Shown: positions 41,414-49,387 of the stretch, in pieces
How the letters are laid out: the number at the start of each line of letters is the position of its first letter
Position numbering within the stretch: the first letter of the stretch is position 1
Source: Amnibacterium endophyticum
GTDB taxonomy: Bacteria; Actinomycetota; Actinomycetes; Actinomycetales; Microbacteriaceae
DNA: 64,000 nucleotides
Assembly (NCBI RefSeq): GCF_042680685.1
Contig: NZ_JBHUEA010000002.1
Location: 62,001-126,000 of the forward strand
Direction of reading: 5' to 3'
Notes under the pieces: model-generated
Databases searched by the model: none
Seen by the model: the letters and a program-made list of their open reading frames with translations, nothing else
What the model was told of the DNA's origin: nothing
Position numbers and translations under genes: made by a program

Positions 41414-42018
41414 CCACGATCGACGGAGCCCGCACCTCCGCGGGCATCGCCGCGGACCACGTGGGTGCGCTGCGGCCGACGCTCGACGCGCTGGAGGCGG
41501 AGGCGCAGCGCCTCGCCGACTGGGGCGGCCTGCTCGCCGACCGGCTGCTCGGCGGCGCCCGGCTGCTCGCCGGCGGCAACGGCGGCAGCGCCGCGGAGGC
41601 GCAGCACCTGACGGCCGAGTTCGTCGGCCGCTTCGACGGCGACCGGAAGGCGTTCGGGGCGATCTGCCTGCACGGCGACTCCTCCGCGGTCACCGCGATC
41701 GCGAACGACTACGGCTACGCGGAGGTCTTCGCCCGCCAGGTGACCGCCCACGCGCGCCCCGACGACGTGCTCGTGCTGCTGTCGACCAGCGGCACGAGCG
41801 AGAACCTGCTGCGCGCCGCGCAGGCGGGCCGCGAGGCGGGCGCGACGGTGTGGGCGATGACCGGCCCCGGCCCGAACCCGCTGACCGAGGCCGCGGACGA
41901 CGCCCTGGTGCTGCCGGGCGTCGGCGCGAGCGTGCAGGAGGCGCAGCTGGTCGCCGTCCACGCGCTCTGCCGGGTCTTCGACGCGATCGTGCGCGACCGG
42001 CTGGGGGCGACCCGATGA
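41410..42018 (+). CDS. gmhA: Sedoheptulose-7-phosphate isomerase
   Basis: SIS-domain isomerase (202 aa) converting sedoheptulose-7-phosphate to D-glycero-D-manno-heptose-7-phosphate, the first step of ADP-heptose synthesis. Family motifs are GGNGGSAAEAQHLTAEFVGRF (residues about 56-76), VLLSTSGTSENLLRA and the active-site region VQEAQLVAVHALCRVFD. ATG 41410 overlaps the upstream stop and its stop overlaps hldE, so the order gmhA-hldE is tightly coupled. Confidence 0.95.
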   Translation: MTTIDGARTSAGIAADHVGALRPTLDALEAEAQRLADWGGLLADRLLGGARLLAGGNGGSAAEAQHLTAEFVGRFDGDRKAFGAICLHGDSSAVTAIANDYGYAEVFARQVTAHARPDDVLVLLSTSGTSENLLRAAQAGREAGATVWAMTGPGPNPLTEAADDALVLPGVGASVQEAQLVAVHALCRVFDAIVRDRLGATR

Positions 42019-43373
42019 GGGCCGTCGTGGTCGGCGACGTGCTGCTCGACGTCGACGTCGAGGGCGAGGTGCAGCGGCTGACGCCGTACGCGCCGGTGCC
42101 GGTGGTCGACGTCGTCAGCGAGGTGCGGCGGGCCGGCGGCGCCGGGCTCGTCGCGACGATGCTGCAGGGCGACGGGCACGAGGTGACGCTCGTCACCGCC
42201 CTGGCCGAGGACGACCGCGGCCGCGAGCTGGCCGGGCTGCTGCCCGGCGTGCGGCTGGTGGCGGGCCGCTCCCCCTCCCCCACCCCCGTGAAGACGCGGG
42301 TGCGGAGCCTCGAGCAGCCGATCGCGCGGATCGACGAGGGCTCGGCCGCTCCGGAGGCCCCCGAGGTGACGCCCGAGATGCTCGACGCGCTCCGCGAGGC
42401 CGACCTGGTCGTGGTCGCGGACTACGGCCGCCGCCTGCTCGCCGACGAGGGCCTGCGCGCCGCGCTGGCCGAGGTCGGCGCGCGCGTCCCGCTCGTCTGG
42501 GACCCGCACCCGAAGGGCGCGACTCCGGTGCCGGGCGCCGTGGTGACCCCGAATCTGGGCGAGGCGCGCCTGTTCTCCGGCGTCGAGGGCTCCGGCGTCC
42601 CCTTCGCGGACGAGGCAGCGATCCGGCTGCGGGAGGCCTGGAGCGCGAGCGCCGTCATCGTGACGATGGGCGCCGCGGGCGCCCTGCTGCGCACGACGCC
42701 CGGCGGGCTGCCGATGGTCGTCGCCGCCGACGCGGTCGCCGAGGCGGACGTGAACGGCGCGGGCGACCGGTTCGCCTCCGCGCTCGCGGTCGCGCTCGGC
42801 GAGGGCGCCGCGCCCGTCGCAGCGGTGCAGGCCGCCGTGCGGACCACGGGTCGCTACCTCGCCGACGGCGGCGTGAACGCGCTCGGCGCGACCCCGCCCG
42901 CCGCGCTGCCCGGCGCCGACCGCGACGCGCTCGCGGTCGTCGAGCGGGTGCGCGCGGCCGGTGGCACGGTCGTCGCCACCGGCGGCTGCTTCGACCTGAT
43001 TCACGCCGGGCACGCGAAGACCCTCGCCGCGGCGCGGGCGCTCGGCGACTGCCTGATCGTGCTGCTGAACTCCGACGACTCGGTCCGCCGGCTGAAGGGC
43101 CCGGAGCGGCCGCTGATGCCGGAGGGCGACCGCACCGACCTGCTGTCGGCGCTGCAGGTCGTCGACGGCGTGATCGTGTTCGGAGAGGACACCCCGGTCG
43201 AGGCGATCCGCCGCATCCGGCCCGACATCTGGGTGAAGGGCGGCGACTACGACGCCGCCGACCTGCCCGAGGCCGCGGTCATCAAGCAGTGGGGCGGCCG
43301 CGCCGTGACCGTCCCGTTCTTCCCCGGCCGCTCGACCACGCGCCTCGCCGCGGCGATCCAGCGCGTCTCCTGA
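42015..43373 (+). CDS. hldE: Bifunctional heptose-7-phosphate kinase / heptose-1-phosphate adenylyltransferase (HldE paralogue 1)
   Basis: A 452-aa two-domain protein. The ribokinase-like domain (residues about 1-305) starts VVVGDVLLDVDVEGEVQRLTP and keeps the catalytic DVNGAGDRFASAL, but the substrate loop reads RRAGGAGLVATML rather than the usual GGAANVA. The nucleotidyltransferase domain (about 318-452) has VATGGCFDLIHAGHAKTL (HxGH) and DIWVKGGDYDAADLPEA. Together they make ADP-heptose from heptose-7-phosphate. A second full-length paralogue lies at 47927. The divergent kinase loop suggests altered substrate preference. Confidence 0.93.
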   Translation: MRAVVVGDVLLDVDVEGEVQRLTPYAPVPVVDVVSEVRRAGGAGLVATMLQGDGHEVTLVTALAEDDRGRELAGLLPGVRLVAGRSPSPTPVKTRVRSLEQPIARIDEGSAAPEAPEVTPEMLDALREADLVVVADYGRRLLADEGLRAALAEVGARVPLVWDPHPKGATPVPGAVVTPNLGEARLFSGVEGSGVPFADEAAIRLREAWSASAVIVTMGAAGALLRTTPGGLPMVVAADAVAEADVNGAGDRFASALAVALGEGAAPVAAVQAAVRTTGRYLADGGVNALGATPPAALPGADRDALAVVERVRAAGGTVVATGGCFDLIHAGHAKTLAAARALGDCLIVLLNSDDSVRRLKGPERPLMPEGDRTDLLSALQVVDGVIVFGEDTPVEAIRRIRPDIWVKGGDYDAADLPEAAVIKQWGGRAVTVPFFPGRSTTRLAAAIQRVS

Positions 43374-43388
43374 TCCCGTTCGGTCAGG

Positions 43389-43425
43389 GTTCGTGCCGCT
43401 CTGACCGCCTGATTCCGGCACGAAC
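43389..43425 (+). terminator. Hairpin after hldE paralogue 1
   Basis: GTTCGTGCCG pairs with CGGCACGAAC (10 bp, 17-nt loop), 15 bp after the stop. It could end the gmhB-to-hldE operon or regulate the SDR gene 25 bp downstream. Confidence 0.5.
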
Positions 43426-43449
43426 ACTGAGCAACCGAAGGACCTGACC

Positions 43450-44157
43450 ATGCCCATCGCCTCCACCGAGCCCACGCCCCTCGGCCGCACCCTGATCACC
43501 GGCGGGGCCGCCGGCCTCGGCGCCGCCGTCGCCGACGCGATCGCGGAGGCCGGCGGCACGCCGCTGGTGATCGACCTCGACCCGTCGAGCAGCCCGCACA
43601 AGGCCTGGGCGGGCGACGTCACCGACACCCGCGCGATCGAGCGGCTGGTCGAGCAGATCGCCGAGGAGCAGGGCGGCCTCGACGCCGTCGTGACCGCCGC
43701 GGGCATCGACAAGCCGGGCCGCCTCGACGAGATCGCCGGCGACGTGTGGGAGCGCGTCGTCGCGGTGAACCTGCTCGGCACCGCCGCAGTCGTCCGCGCC
43801 GCGCTGCCCGCCCTCACTGCGACCCACGGCCGCGTCGTGACGGTCGCCTCGTCGCTCGGCGTGCGCGCCGTGTCGGACGCGACCGCGTACTCCGCCAGCA
43901 AGTTCGGCGTGATCGGCTTCAGCCGCGCGCTCGCCGCCGAAACGCGGGGACAGATCGGCGTCACCACGCTGATCCCCGCCGGCATGAAGACGCGCTTCTT
44001 CGACGGCCGCACCCCGCAGTACGCGCCGGGGCCGGACGCGAACCTGAACGACCCGGCGAACGTCGCGAACGCGGTCGTCTACGCGCTCCGCTCCCCGCGC
44101 GGCAGCGAGATCCGCGAGATCTCGGTCATGCACGAGGAGGAGCCGTCCTGGCCGTGA
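43450..44157 (+). CDS. Short-chain dehydrogenase/reductase
   Basis: A 235-aa classical SDR. Cofactor motif TLITGGAAGLGAAVA, NNAG-equivalent TAAGIDKPG, catalytic Ser in VASSLG and YSASK (Tyr-x3-Lys). ATG 43450 follows GAAGGACC. At this length it is not the ADP-heptose 6-epimerase HldD, an extended SDR of about 310 aa. It may modify a cluster sugar, but the substrate is not shown by sequence. Confidence 0.9.
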   Translation: MPIASTEPTPLGRTLITGGAAGLGAAVADAIAEAGGTPLVIDLDPSSSPHKAWAGDVTDTRAIERLVEQIAEEQGGLDAVVTAAGIDKPGRLDEIAGDVWERVVAVNLLGTAAVVRAALPALTATHGRVVTVASSLGVRAVSDATAYSASKFGVIGFSRALAAETRGQIGVTTLIPAGMKTRFFDGRTPQYAPGPDANLNDPANVANAVVYALRSPRGSEIREISVMHEEEPSWP

Positions 44158-44207
44158 CCCTCAGCGGGCAGGGACGGGACTGACAGCCGCTCCTCGGAGC
44201 CGCTGCC

Positions 44208-44213
44208 TAGCCT
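44208..44213 (+). promoter_or_regulatory. -10 box of a leaderless promoter (BKACE-like gene)
   Basis: TAGCCT lies 6 nt before the ATG at 44220, so this gene is probably transcribed separately from the SDR gene. Confidence 0.5.
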
Positions 44214-44219
44214 CCCCGC

Positions 44220-44930
44220 ATGCTGCAGGCGGCGTTGAACGGCAGGCGGTCGAAGCGCGACCACGAGGGCGTGCCGGTGACCGCGGCCGAGTTGCAGCGG
44301 GACGCGATCGAGTGCGCCGCGGAGGGCGCGCACGGCTTCCACGTCCATCCGCGCGACGAACTGGGCGTCGAGCGGATGGACGCGGCCGTGGTCGACGCCG
44401 CCGCGACCGCGCTGCACGACGCCACCCGCTGGCCGGTCAGCGTCTCGACGGCGGACTGGATCGAGGTCGACCTGCGGGCGCGGCAGGCGGCGGTCGCACG
44501 CTGGCGCGGCCCCGACAGCGCGACGGTGGAGGTCAAGGAGGAGGACTCCTTCGACCTGATCCGCACCCTGCTCGGGCTCGGCATCGAGGTGGAGGCGGGG
44601 CTGCAGGACGCGGAGGACGCCGCGGCGCTCGTGCGCAGCGGCCTCGGCGACCGCGTGCACCGGCTGCTGATCGAGCTGGTGCACGTGCCCGCGGCGGAGG
44701 TCGTCGATCGCGCCGCGGAGGTGCACCGGGTGCTCGACCACGCCGACCTGCTGCCGCCGCGGCTGCAGCACGGCGAAGACGACTCGGCGTGGATCGCGCT
44801 CGAGGACGCGGTGCGCCGCGGCGTCGACACCCGGATCGGCCTCGAGGACGCGCTCCTGCTGCCCGACGGCTCCCGCGCCGCGTCGAACGCGGCCCTGATC
44901 CGCGCCGCGGTCTCCCTCGGCGCCGCCTGA
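44220..44930 (+). CDS. BKACE family protein (3-keto-5-aminohexanoate cleavage-like)
   Basis: A 236-aa protein of the beta-keto acid cleavage enzyme family (DUF849, PF05853). The start LQAALNGRRSKRDHEGVPVTAAELQRDAIECAAEGA and HVHPRDELG carry the family's N-terminal strand and zinc-binding His-x-His. It is shorter than typical members (270-300 aa) and lacks some of the C-terminal segment, though IGLEDALLLPDG is the usual metal-site Glu region. Substrate unknown. No pathway link to the heptose genes is apparent. Confidence 0.8.
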   Translation: MLQAALNGRRSKRDHEGVPVTAAELQRDAIECAAEGAHGFHVHPRDELGVERMDAAVVDAAATALHDATRWPVSVSTADWIEVDLRARQAAVARWRGPDSATVEVKEEDSFDLIRTLLGLGIEVEAGLQDAEDAAALVRSGLGDRVHRLLIELVHVPAAEVVDRAAEVHRVLDHADLLPPRLQHGEDDSAWIALEDAVRRGVDTRIGLEDALLLPDGSRAASNAALIRAAVSLGAA

Positions 44931-45143
44931 GCGGGTGCCTGCGCGCGCCGGGAGCACGGAACCCGCGCGCTTCCCCACCATCCGTGAGCCGTGGAGCGCC
45001 CGCGGTGTCGGATCCCGCCCGCGCACCGCCGAGCCGAGCCGCACCCGGGCGACTCCCGACAACTCGGGCGCCCCGGAACGCCCGGAGGGTCGGTTCTCGC
45101 CCGCATCTCGCCGGGACGACTGACATCGGGGCGGGAACGGCGC

Positions 45144-45195
45144 ATCCGGGCGCGAATGACCGTCCGAACCCGCCCGGATCCGCCGATCACGCCCG
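45144..45195. repeat. Dispersed repeat, type D
   Basis: ATCCGGGCGCGAATGACCGT then CCGAACCCG and GGATCCGCCGATCACGCCCG match the second motif of the 35977-36557 block. Within 44931-45335 only repeats are seen; no gene is credible. Confidence 0.7.
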
Positions 45196-45261
45196 TGTGA
45201 GTCAGCAAGTCCGCCCCGCACCCCGACACCCGCCTCCCAGCCCCGCGCCGCGCCGCGCGAA

Positions 45262-45320
45262 TGTGCGCCCGCAGCGCCAGATGGCGCCGAGCGCTCGGCG
45301 CGGATTGGCGCTGCGGGCGA
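45262..45320. repeat. Dispersed repeat, type C (copy 3, complete palindrome)
   Basis: CGCCCGCAGCGCCA (45266-45279) pairs with TGGCGCTGCGGGCG (45306-45319) around a CGCCGAGCGCTCGGCG core. Unlike the copies near 13.2 kb, both arms are present here. Confidence 0.75.
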
Positions 45321-45335
45321 CGACTGCGGCGCGGG

Positions 45336-46409
45336 TCAGCCGCGGAGGCGGAGGAGGTCGCGGACGTCCTCCAGCACGTCGGCGACGGGGACGTCCGCCA
45401 CGTAGGAGGGGTCGTGCTCGCAGCGCGGCGCGGTCCAGCCCACCTGGGTCGCGTCGGCGCCGCAGATCGGGCACCGCGTGATCCGGCCGAGGCGGATGCG
45501 GTGCCGCTCTCGCCCGAACGGCATCGCGTTGATCGTGTTGCCGAACACGAAGATCCCGACCGTCGGGGCGCCGAGCGCCTGCGCCAGGTGGCGGGGGCCG
45601 CTGTCGTTCGCGAGCACGACGGCCGCGGCCGCGAGCACCCCGACCAGGTCCGTCAGCGAGAGCGTGCCGGCGAGCGACCGCACGGCGGGGTGCGCGGCCG
45701 CGCGCACGACGGCCTCCGCCACCGGCACCTCGGAGGGGTCGCCCACGACCGCGACCGCGACGCCGTCGGCCGCGAGCGCCGCGGCGACCTCGCCGAACCG
45801 CTCGGTCGGCCAGTGCCGGCGCGGGTCGGTCGCCCCCGGGTGGAGCACGACCACCGGGCCGGGCCCGAGCAGCGCCCGGGCCGCGGCGAGCTCGTCCGCG
45901 GTCGCGGTGAGCCGGGGCTCCAGGTCGACGGGCGCGGCACCCGCGAGCCCCGCCACCTCGAGCCACCGCAGCACCTCGTGCTGGAAGAAGTCGTAGTGGA
46001 GCGTCCGCTCGAGCCGCGTCGCGTCCGGGGTGCCCGTGCCGACCGTGTGGCGCGCGCCGAGCCGCAGCAGGAAGGGGTTCGCGTTGCGCCCACCGCCGTG
46101 CAGCTGCGCGGCGAGATCGAATCGCGGCAGCCGCTCGAAGAATTCCGCCGTCGCGGCCGGGTCCTCCTCCCCCGCCCGCACGCCGGGCGCCGCGGGCAGC
46201 ACCTCGACCCGGTCGACGACGCCCCGGCCCTCGAGCAGCGCGGCGTGCGCGGGCATGCCGAGCAGCACGACCTTCGCGCCCGGGTACGCGGCCCGCAGCG
46301 CGGCGATCGCGGGCAGCGCGAAGACGAGGTCGCCGATGCCCCCGCCGCGCAGCACGGCGATGCGCTCGACGTCGTCGAAGGAGGCGTGGAGCGGGGCGAC
46401 AGCAGGCAT
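45336..46409 (-). CDS. GT9 heptosyltransferase-like glycosyltransferase with C-terminal Cys cluster
   Basis: A 357-aa GT9 protein from ATG 46409 (GGGGGGTG just upstream; a TTG at 46439 would add 10 residues). The N-terminal RIAVLRGGGIGDLVFALPAIAALRAAYPG and donor-site VLANDSGPRHLAQALGAPTVGIF are typical. Near the C-terminus RCPICGADATQVGWTAPRC-EHD supplies three Cys and one His, a possible metal site not general in GT9. It is divergent from the aldehyde dehydrogenase-hldE operon. Third GT9 of the cluster. Confidence 0.88.
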   Translation of the reverse strand: MPAVAPLHASFDDVERIAVLRGGGIGDLVFALPAIAALRAAYPGAKVVLLGMPAHAALLEGRGVVDRVEVLPAAPGVRAGEEDPAATAEFFERLPRFDLAAQLHGGGRNANPFLLRLGARHTVGTGTPDATRLERTLHYDFFQHEVLRWLEVAGLAGAAPVDLEPRLTATADELAAARALLGPGPVVVLHPGATDPRRHWPTERFGEVAAALAADGVAVAVVGDPSEVPVAEAVVRAAAHPAVRSLAGTLSLTDLVGVLAAAAVVLANDSGPRHLAQALGAPTVGIFVFGNTINAMPFGRERHRIRLGRITRCPICGADATQVGWTAPRCEHDPSYVADVPVADVLEDVRDLLRLRG

Positions 46410-46434
46410 CGGCACCCCCCAATCCTGAGCCACT

Positions 46435-46491
46435 GTCAAGCCCCAGCCTGCTCACAGGTGCCCCGGGGGGCGCCGCCCCTAGTGTGCCAAG
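46435..46491. promoter_or_regulatory. Second divergent control region of the heptose cluster
   Basis: Contains GTCAAGCCC (46435), CTCACAGGT (46451-46459), TAGTGT (46480-46485, possible plus-strand -10) and GTGCCAAG (46484-46491). CAAGCCC and CTCACAGGT also occur at 37519 and 37546, in the other divergent gap of the cluster. Confidence 0.4.
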
Positions 46492-46541
46492 GCCCCGTCT
46501 CCCGCGGGTCGCCGACCCACGACCCGGAAGGACGCTCCTGC

Positions 46542-47930
46542 ATGACCCTGCAGCCCGCGCTCGACCACGCCACCGGCATCTCGATCACCGACCCCGCGAG
46601 CGGCGAGACGGTCGGCGTCCTGGCGTCCGCGGACGCCGGCGAGGCGCGCGTCGCCGTCGAACGGGCGGCGCTCGCGTTCCCGGGCTGGGCGGCGACGCCG
46701 CCGGCGGAGCGGGGCCTGCGCCTGCGCGACGCGGCGCTCGCGCTGCAGGCGCGCGCGGACGAGGTCGCGGCGCTGAACACCCGCGAGACGGGCAAGCCGG
46801 CGGGCGACGCGGCGGGCGGCGTCGAGGCGGCCGTGAACACCCTGCTGCAGTACAGCGAGCTCGGCCCGGTGCACCGCGGCCGGCAGCTGCGCGGCGGCCG
46901 GATGGCCGTCGACGTGGCGATGCCGCAGCCCCGTGGCGTCGTCGTCGCCCTCACCCCCTGGAACGACCCGGTCGCGGTCGTCGCCGGCCTGCTCGGCGCG
47001 GCGATCGTCAGCGGCAACACCGTCGTCCACAAGCCGAGCGAGCGCAGCCCGCACACCGGCGCGCTCGTCGACGAGATCCTCGCCGCCGCGCTGCCGGAGG
47101 GCGTGCTGGTGCACGTCACCGGCGACGGCGCGACCGGCGCGGCGCTCGTCGAGCAGCCGGACGTCGCGGTGATCGCGCACGTCGGCTCCACCGCCACCGG
47201 CCGCGCCCTCGCCCGGGTCGGGGCGGAGCGCGACGTCCACGTCATCCGCGAGAACGGCGGCAACGACGCCCTGATCGTCGACCGCGACGTCGACCCGGTC
47301 TGGGCGGCGGGTCAGGCTGCGCTCGGGGCGTTCGCGAATGCCGGCCAGATCTGCACCTCCGTCGAGCGGATCTACGTGCATCGCGCGGTCGCCGAGCCGT
47401 TCCTGTCGGCGCTGGTCGCGGCGGCGGACGCCTGGACCACGACCTCCGGCCAGCCGCTCGTCGACGAGCGGATGCGCGAGGCGGTCGCGGGTCAGGTCGA
47501 CGCTGCGGTCGCCGCTGGCGCGACGCTGCTGACCGGCGGGACGGTGCCGGAGGGCCCGGGCAGCCGCTACCCGGCGACCGTGCTGGCCGACGTGCCTGAG
47601 GACGCGGAGGTGCTGACGGAGGAGACCTTCGGCCCCGTGGCGCCGGTGGTCGTGGTCGACGACTTCGACGAGGGCCTGCGGCTCGCCGCGGCCGACCGCT
47701 ACGGCCTCGCCGCGACGGTGCTGACGGCCGATATGGTCAACGCGCACCGGGCCGCGGCGCTGCTGCCCGTCGGCACGGTGAAGGTGAACGCCGTCTTCGG
47801 CGGTGCTCCCGGCGGCAGCGCGCAGCCGCGCGGCGCCTCCGGCTCCGGCTTCGGCTACGGCCCGGAGCTGCTGGACGAGATGACCACGACGACCGTCGTC
47901 CACTTCGGGCTGCCGGGCGGTGCCGCGTGA
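46542..47930 (+). CDS. Aldehyde dehydrogenase family protein
   Basis: A 462-aa NAD(P)-dependent aldehyde dehydrogenase. The oxyanion Asn is in LTPWNDP, the general-base Glu in RENGGNDAL, and the catalytic Cys in NAGQICTSVERIY; EETFGPVAPVV is also present. ATG 46542 follows GGAAGGACG. It overlaps hldE paralogue 2 by 4 bp, which is unusual for heptose operons and hints at an oxidised sugar or aldehyde intermediate, though this is inference. Confidence 0.92.
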   Translation: MTLQPALDHATGISITDPASGETVGVLASADAGEARVAVERAALAFPGWAATPPAERGLRLRDAALALQARADEVAALNTRETGKPAGDAAGGVEAAVNTLLQYSELGPVHRGRQLRGGRMAVDVAMPQPRGVVVALTPWNDPVAVVAGLLGAAIVSGNTVVHKPSERSPHTGALVDEILAAALPEGVLVHVTGDGATGAALVEQPDVAVIAHVGSTATGRALARVGAERDVHVIRENGGNDALIVDRDVDPVWAAGQAALGAFANAGQICTSVERIYVHRAVAEPFLSALVAAADAWTTTSGQPLVDERMREAVAGQVDAAVAAGATLLTGGTVPEGPGSRYPATVLADVPEDAEVLTEETFGPVAPVVVVDDFDEGLRLAAADRYGLAATVLTADMVNAHRAAALLPVGTVKVNAVFGGAPGGSAQPRGASGSGFGYGPELLDEMTTTTVVHFGLPGGAA

Positions 47931-49387
47931 GCGACGCGCGCGAGACGGGACTCGTCGACCGGGTCCTCGCCCACTGCTGCGAGCCGCTCGTCGTCGCGGG
48001 CGACCTGCTGCTCGACCGCTTCGTCAGCGGCCCCTCCGACCGGCTGAGCCGGGAGGCGCCCGCGCCGGTCGTCTCGGTGCGGACGCGGCAGGACGTGCCG
48101 GGCGGCGCCGCGAACACGGCGGTGAACCTCGCGGCGCTCGGCGCGACCGTGCGGGTGGTCGGCGCGATCGGCGACGACGAGGCCGGCGACTCCCTGGTCC
48201 GCCTGCTGCAGGAGGCGGGCGTCGACACCGCGGGCGTCGTCCGCCTGCCCGGGCTCGCCACGACGCTGAAGACCCGCGTGGTCGCGGCGGGCCAGGTGCT
48301 CGTCCGCTTCGACGAGGGCGCGGTGCTCGACGGGGGCCAGCAGGAGGCGGTCGCGGCCGCGCTGCACACGGCCCTCGACGGCGCGGAGGGCGTGCTGGTC
48401 TGCGACTACGGCATGGGCGCCACGGAGGGCGCGGTGCGGGAGCGGCTGCGCGACGACCGCCCCGCGATCCTCGTGGTCGACGCGCACGACCTGGAGCCGT
48501 GGGCTCCCCTGCACCCGACCGCGGTCACGCCGAACGCGGGGGAGGCGCAGCGGCTGCTCGGCCGCACCTTCGGCGCCGACCGCGTCGCCGAGGTCGCCGG
48601 CCTCCGGGACGAGCTGCTCGGCCGCACCGGCGCGGAGGGCGTCATCGTCACCCTCGATCGCGACGGCACCGTCGTCCACGGCCCGGGCGCCCCGAGCCGC
48701 ACCTTCGCCCGCCCCGCCCCGGAGTCGATGGCGAACGGCGCCGGCGACACGTTCGCGGCCGCGCTGCTGCGCGCCCTCGCCGCGGGCTGCGACCTGCACG
48801 ACGCCGCAGTCTTCGCGCAGCTGGCCGCGGACGTGGTCGTGCGGCAGACCGGCACGAGCGTCTGCACCGCGGACGCGCTGATCGCCTCCCTGTCCGACGG
48901 CGCGCGGCTGCTCGACGAGCGGGCCCTCGTCGCGGCGCTGCAGGCGGACCGCAAGGCGGGTCGCCGCATCGTCTTCACGAACGGCTGCTTCGACGTGCTC
49001 CACCTCGGTCACATCTCGTACCTGAAGCAGGCGAAGCAGCTGGGCGACGTGCTCGTCGTCGCGGTGAACGACGACGACTCGGTACGCCGCCTGAAGGGCC
49101 CGGGCCGGCCGATCAACACGGCCGCGGACCGCGCGGGCGTGCTCGCGGAGCTCTCGAGCGTCGACTACGTGACCGTCTTCGGGCAGGACACCCCGATCCA
49201 CCTCATCGAGACCGTGGAGCCGGACGTCTACACGAAGGGCGGCGACTACACGCCCGAGATGCTCGTGGAGACGCCGATCGTGCGGGCGCACGGCGGCGAG
49301 GTGCGGATCGTGGACTGGGTCAGCTCGCACTCCACGAGCGGCATGCTCGCCCGGGCGCGCGTCGCGGGCGTGGAGGCGCAGGCGTGA
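47927..49387 (+). CDS. hldE: Bifunctional heptose-7-phosphate kinase / heptose-1-phosphate adenylyltransferase (HldE paralogue 2)
   Basis: A 486-aa HldE. The kinase domain has the canonical VVAGDLLLDRFVSG, VPGGAANTAVNLAALGA and SMANGAGDTFAAALL. The adenylyltransferase domain has VFTNGCFDVLHLGHISYLKQAKQLGD and VYTKGGDYTPEMLVETPIV. Compared with paralogue 1 it is closer to the Gram-negative consensus at the substrate loop. GTG 47927 overlaps the upstream stop. Followed by a GT2 gene with a 4-bp overlap. Confidence 0.95.
   Translation: MSDARETGLVDRVLAHCCEPLVVAGDLLLDRFVSGPSDRLSREAPAPVVSVRTRQDVPGGAANTAVNLAALGATVRVVGAIGDDEAGDSLVRLLQEAGVDTAGVVRLPGLATTLKTRVVAAGQVLVRFDEGAVLDGGQQEAVAAALHTALDGAEGVLVCDYGMGATEGAVRERLRDDRPAILVVDAHDLEPWAPLHPTAVTPNAGEAQRLLGRTFGADRVAEVAGLRDELLGRTGAEGVIVTLDRDGTVVHGPGAPSRTFARPAPESMANGAGDTFAAALLRALAAGCDLHDAAVFAQLAADVVVRQTGTSVCTADALIASLSDGARLLDERALVAALQADRKAGRRIVFTNGCFDVLHLGHISYLKQAKQLGDVLVVAVNDDDSVRRLKGPGRPINTAADRAGVLAELSSVDYVTVFGQDTPIHLIETVEPDVYTKGGDYTPEMLVETPIVRAHGGEVRIVDWVSSHSTSGMLARARVAGVEAQA

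Noticed and set aside
44220..44930. BKACE-like gene as a heptose pathway enzyme
   Set aside because: It has its own leaderless promoter and no plausible reaction in heptose synthesis; proximity alone is weak evidence.
46434..46439. Perfect TTGACA on the minus strand as a -35 box
   Set aside because: No TANNNT-like -10 at 16-19 bp spacing; it lies within the longer possible reading of the GT9 gene.
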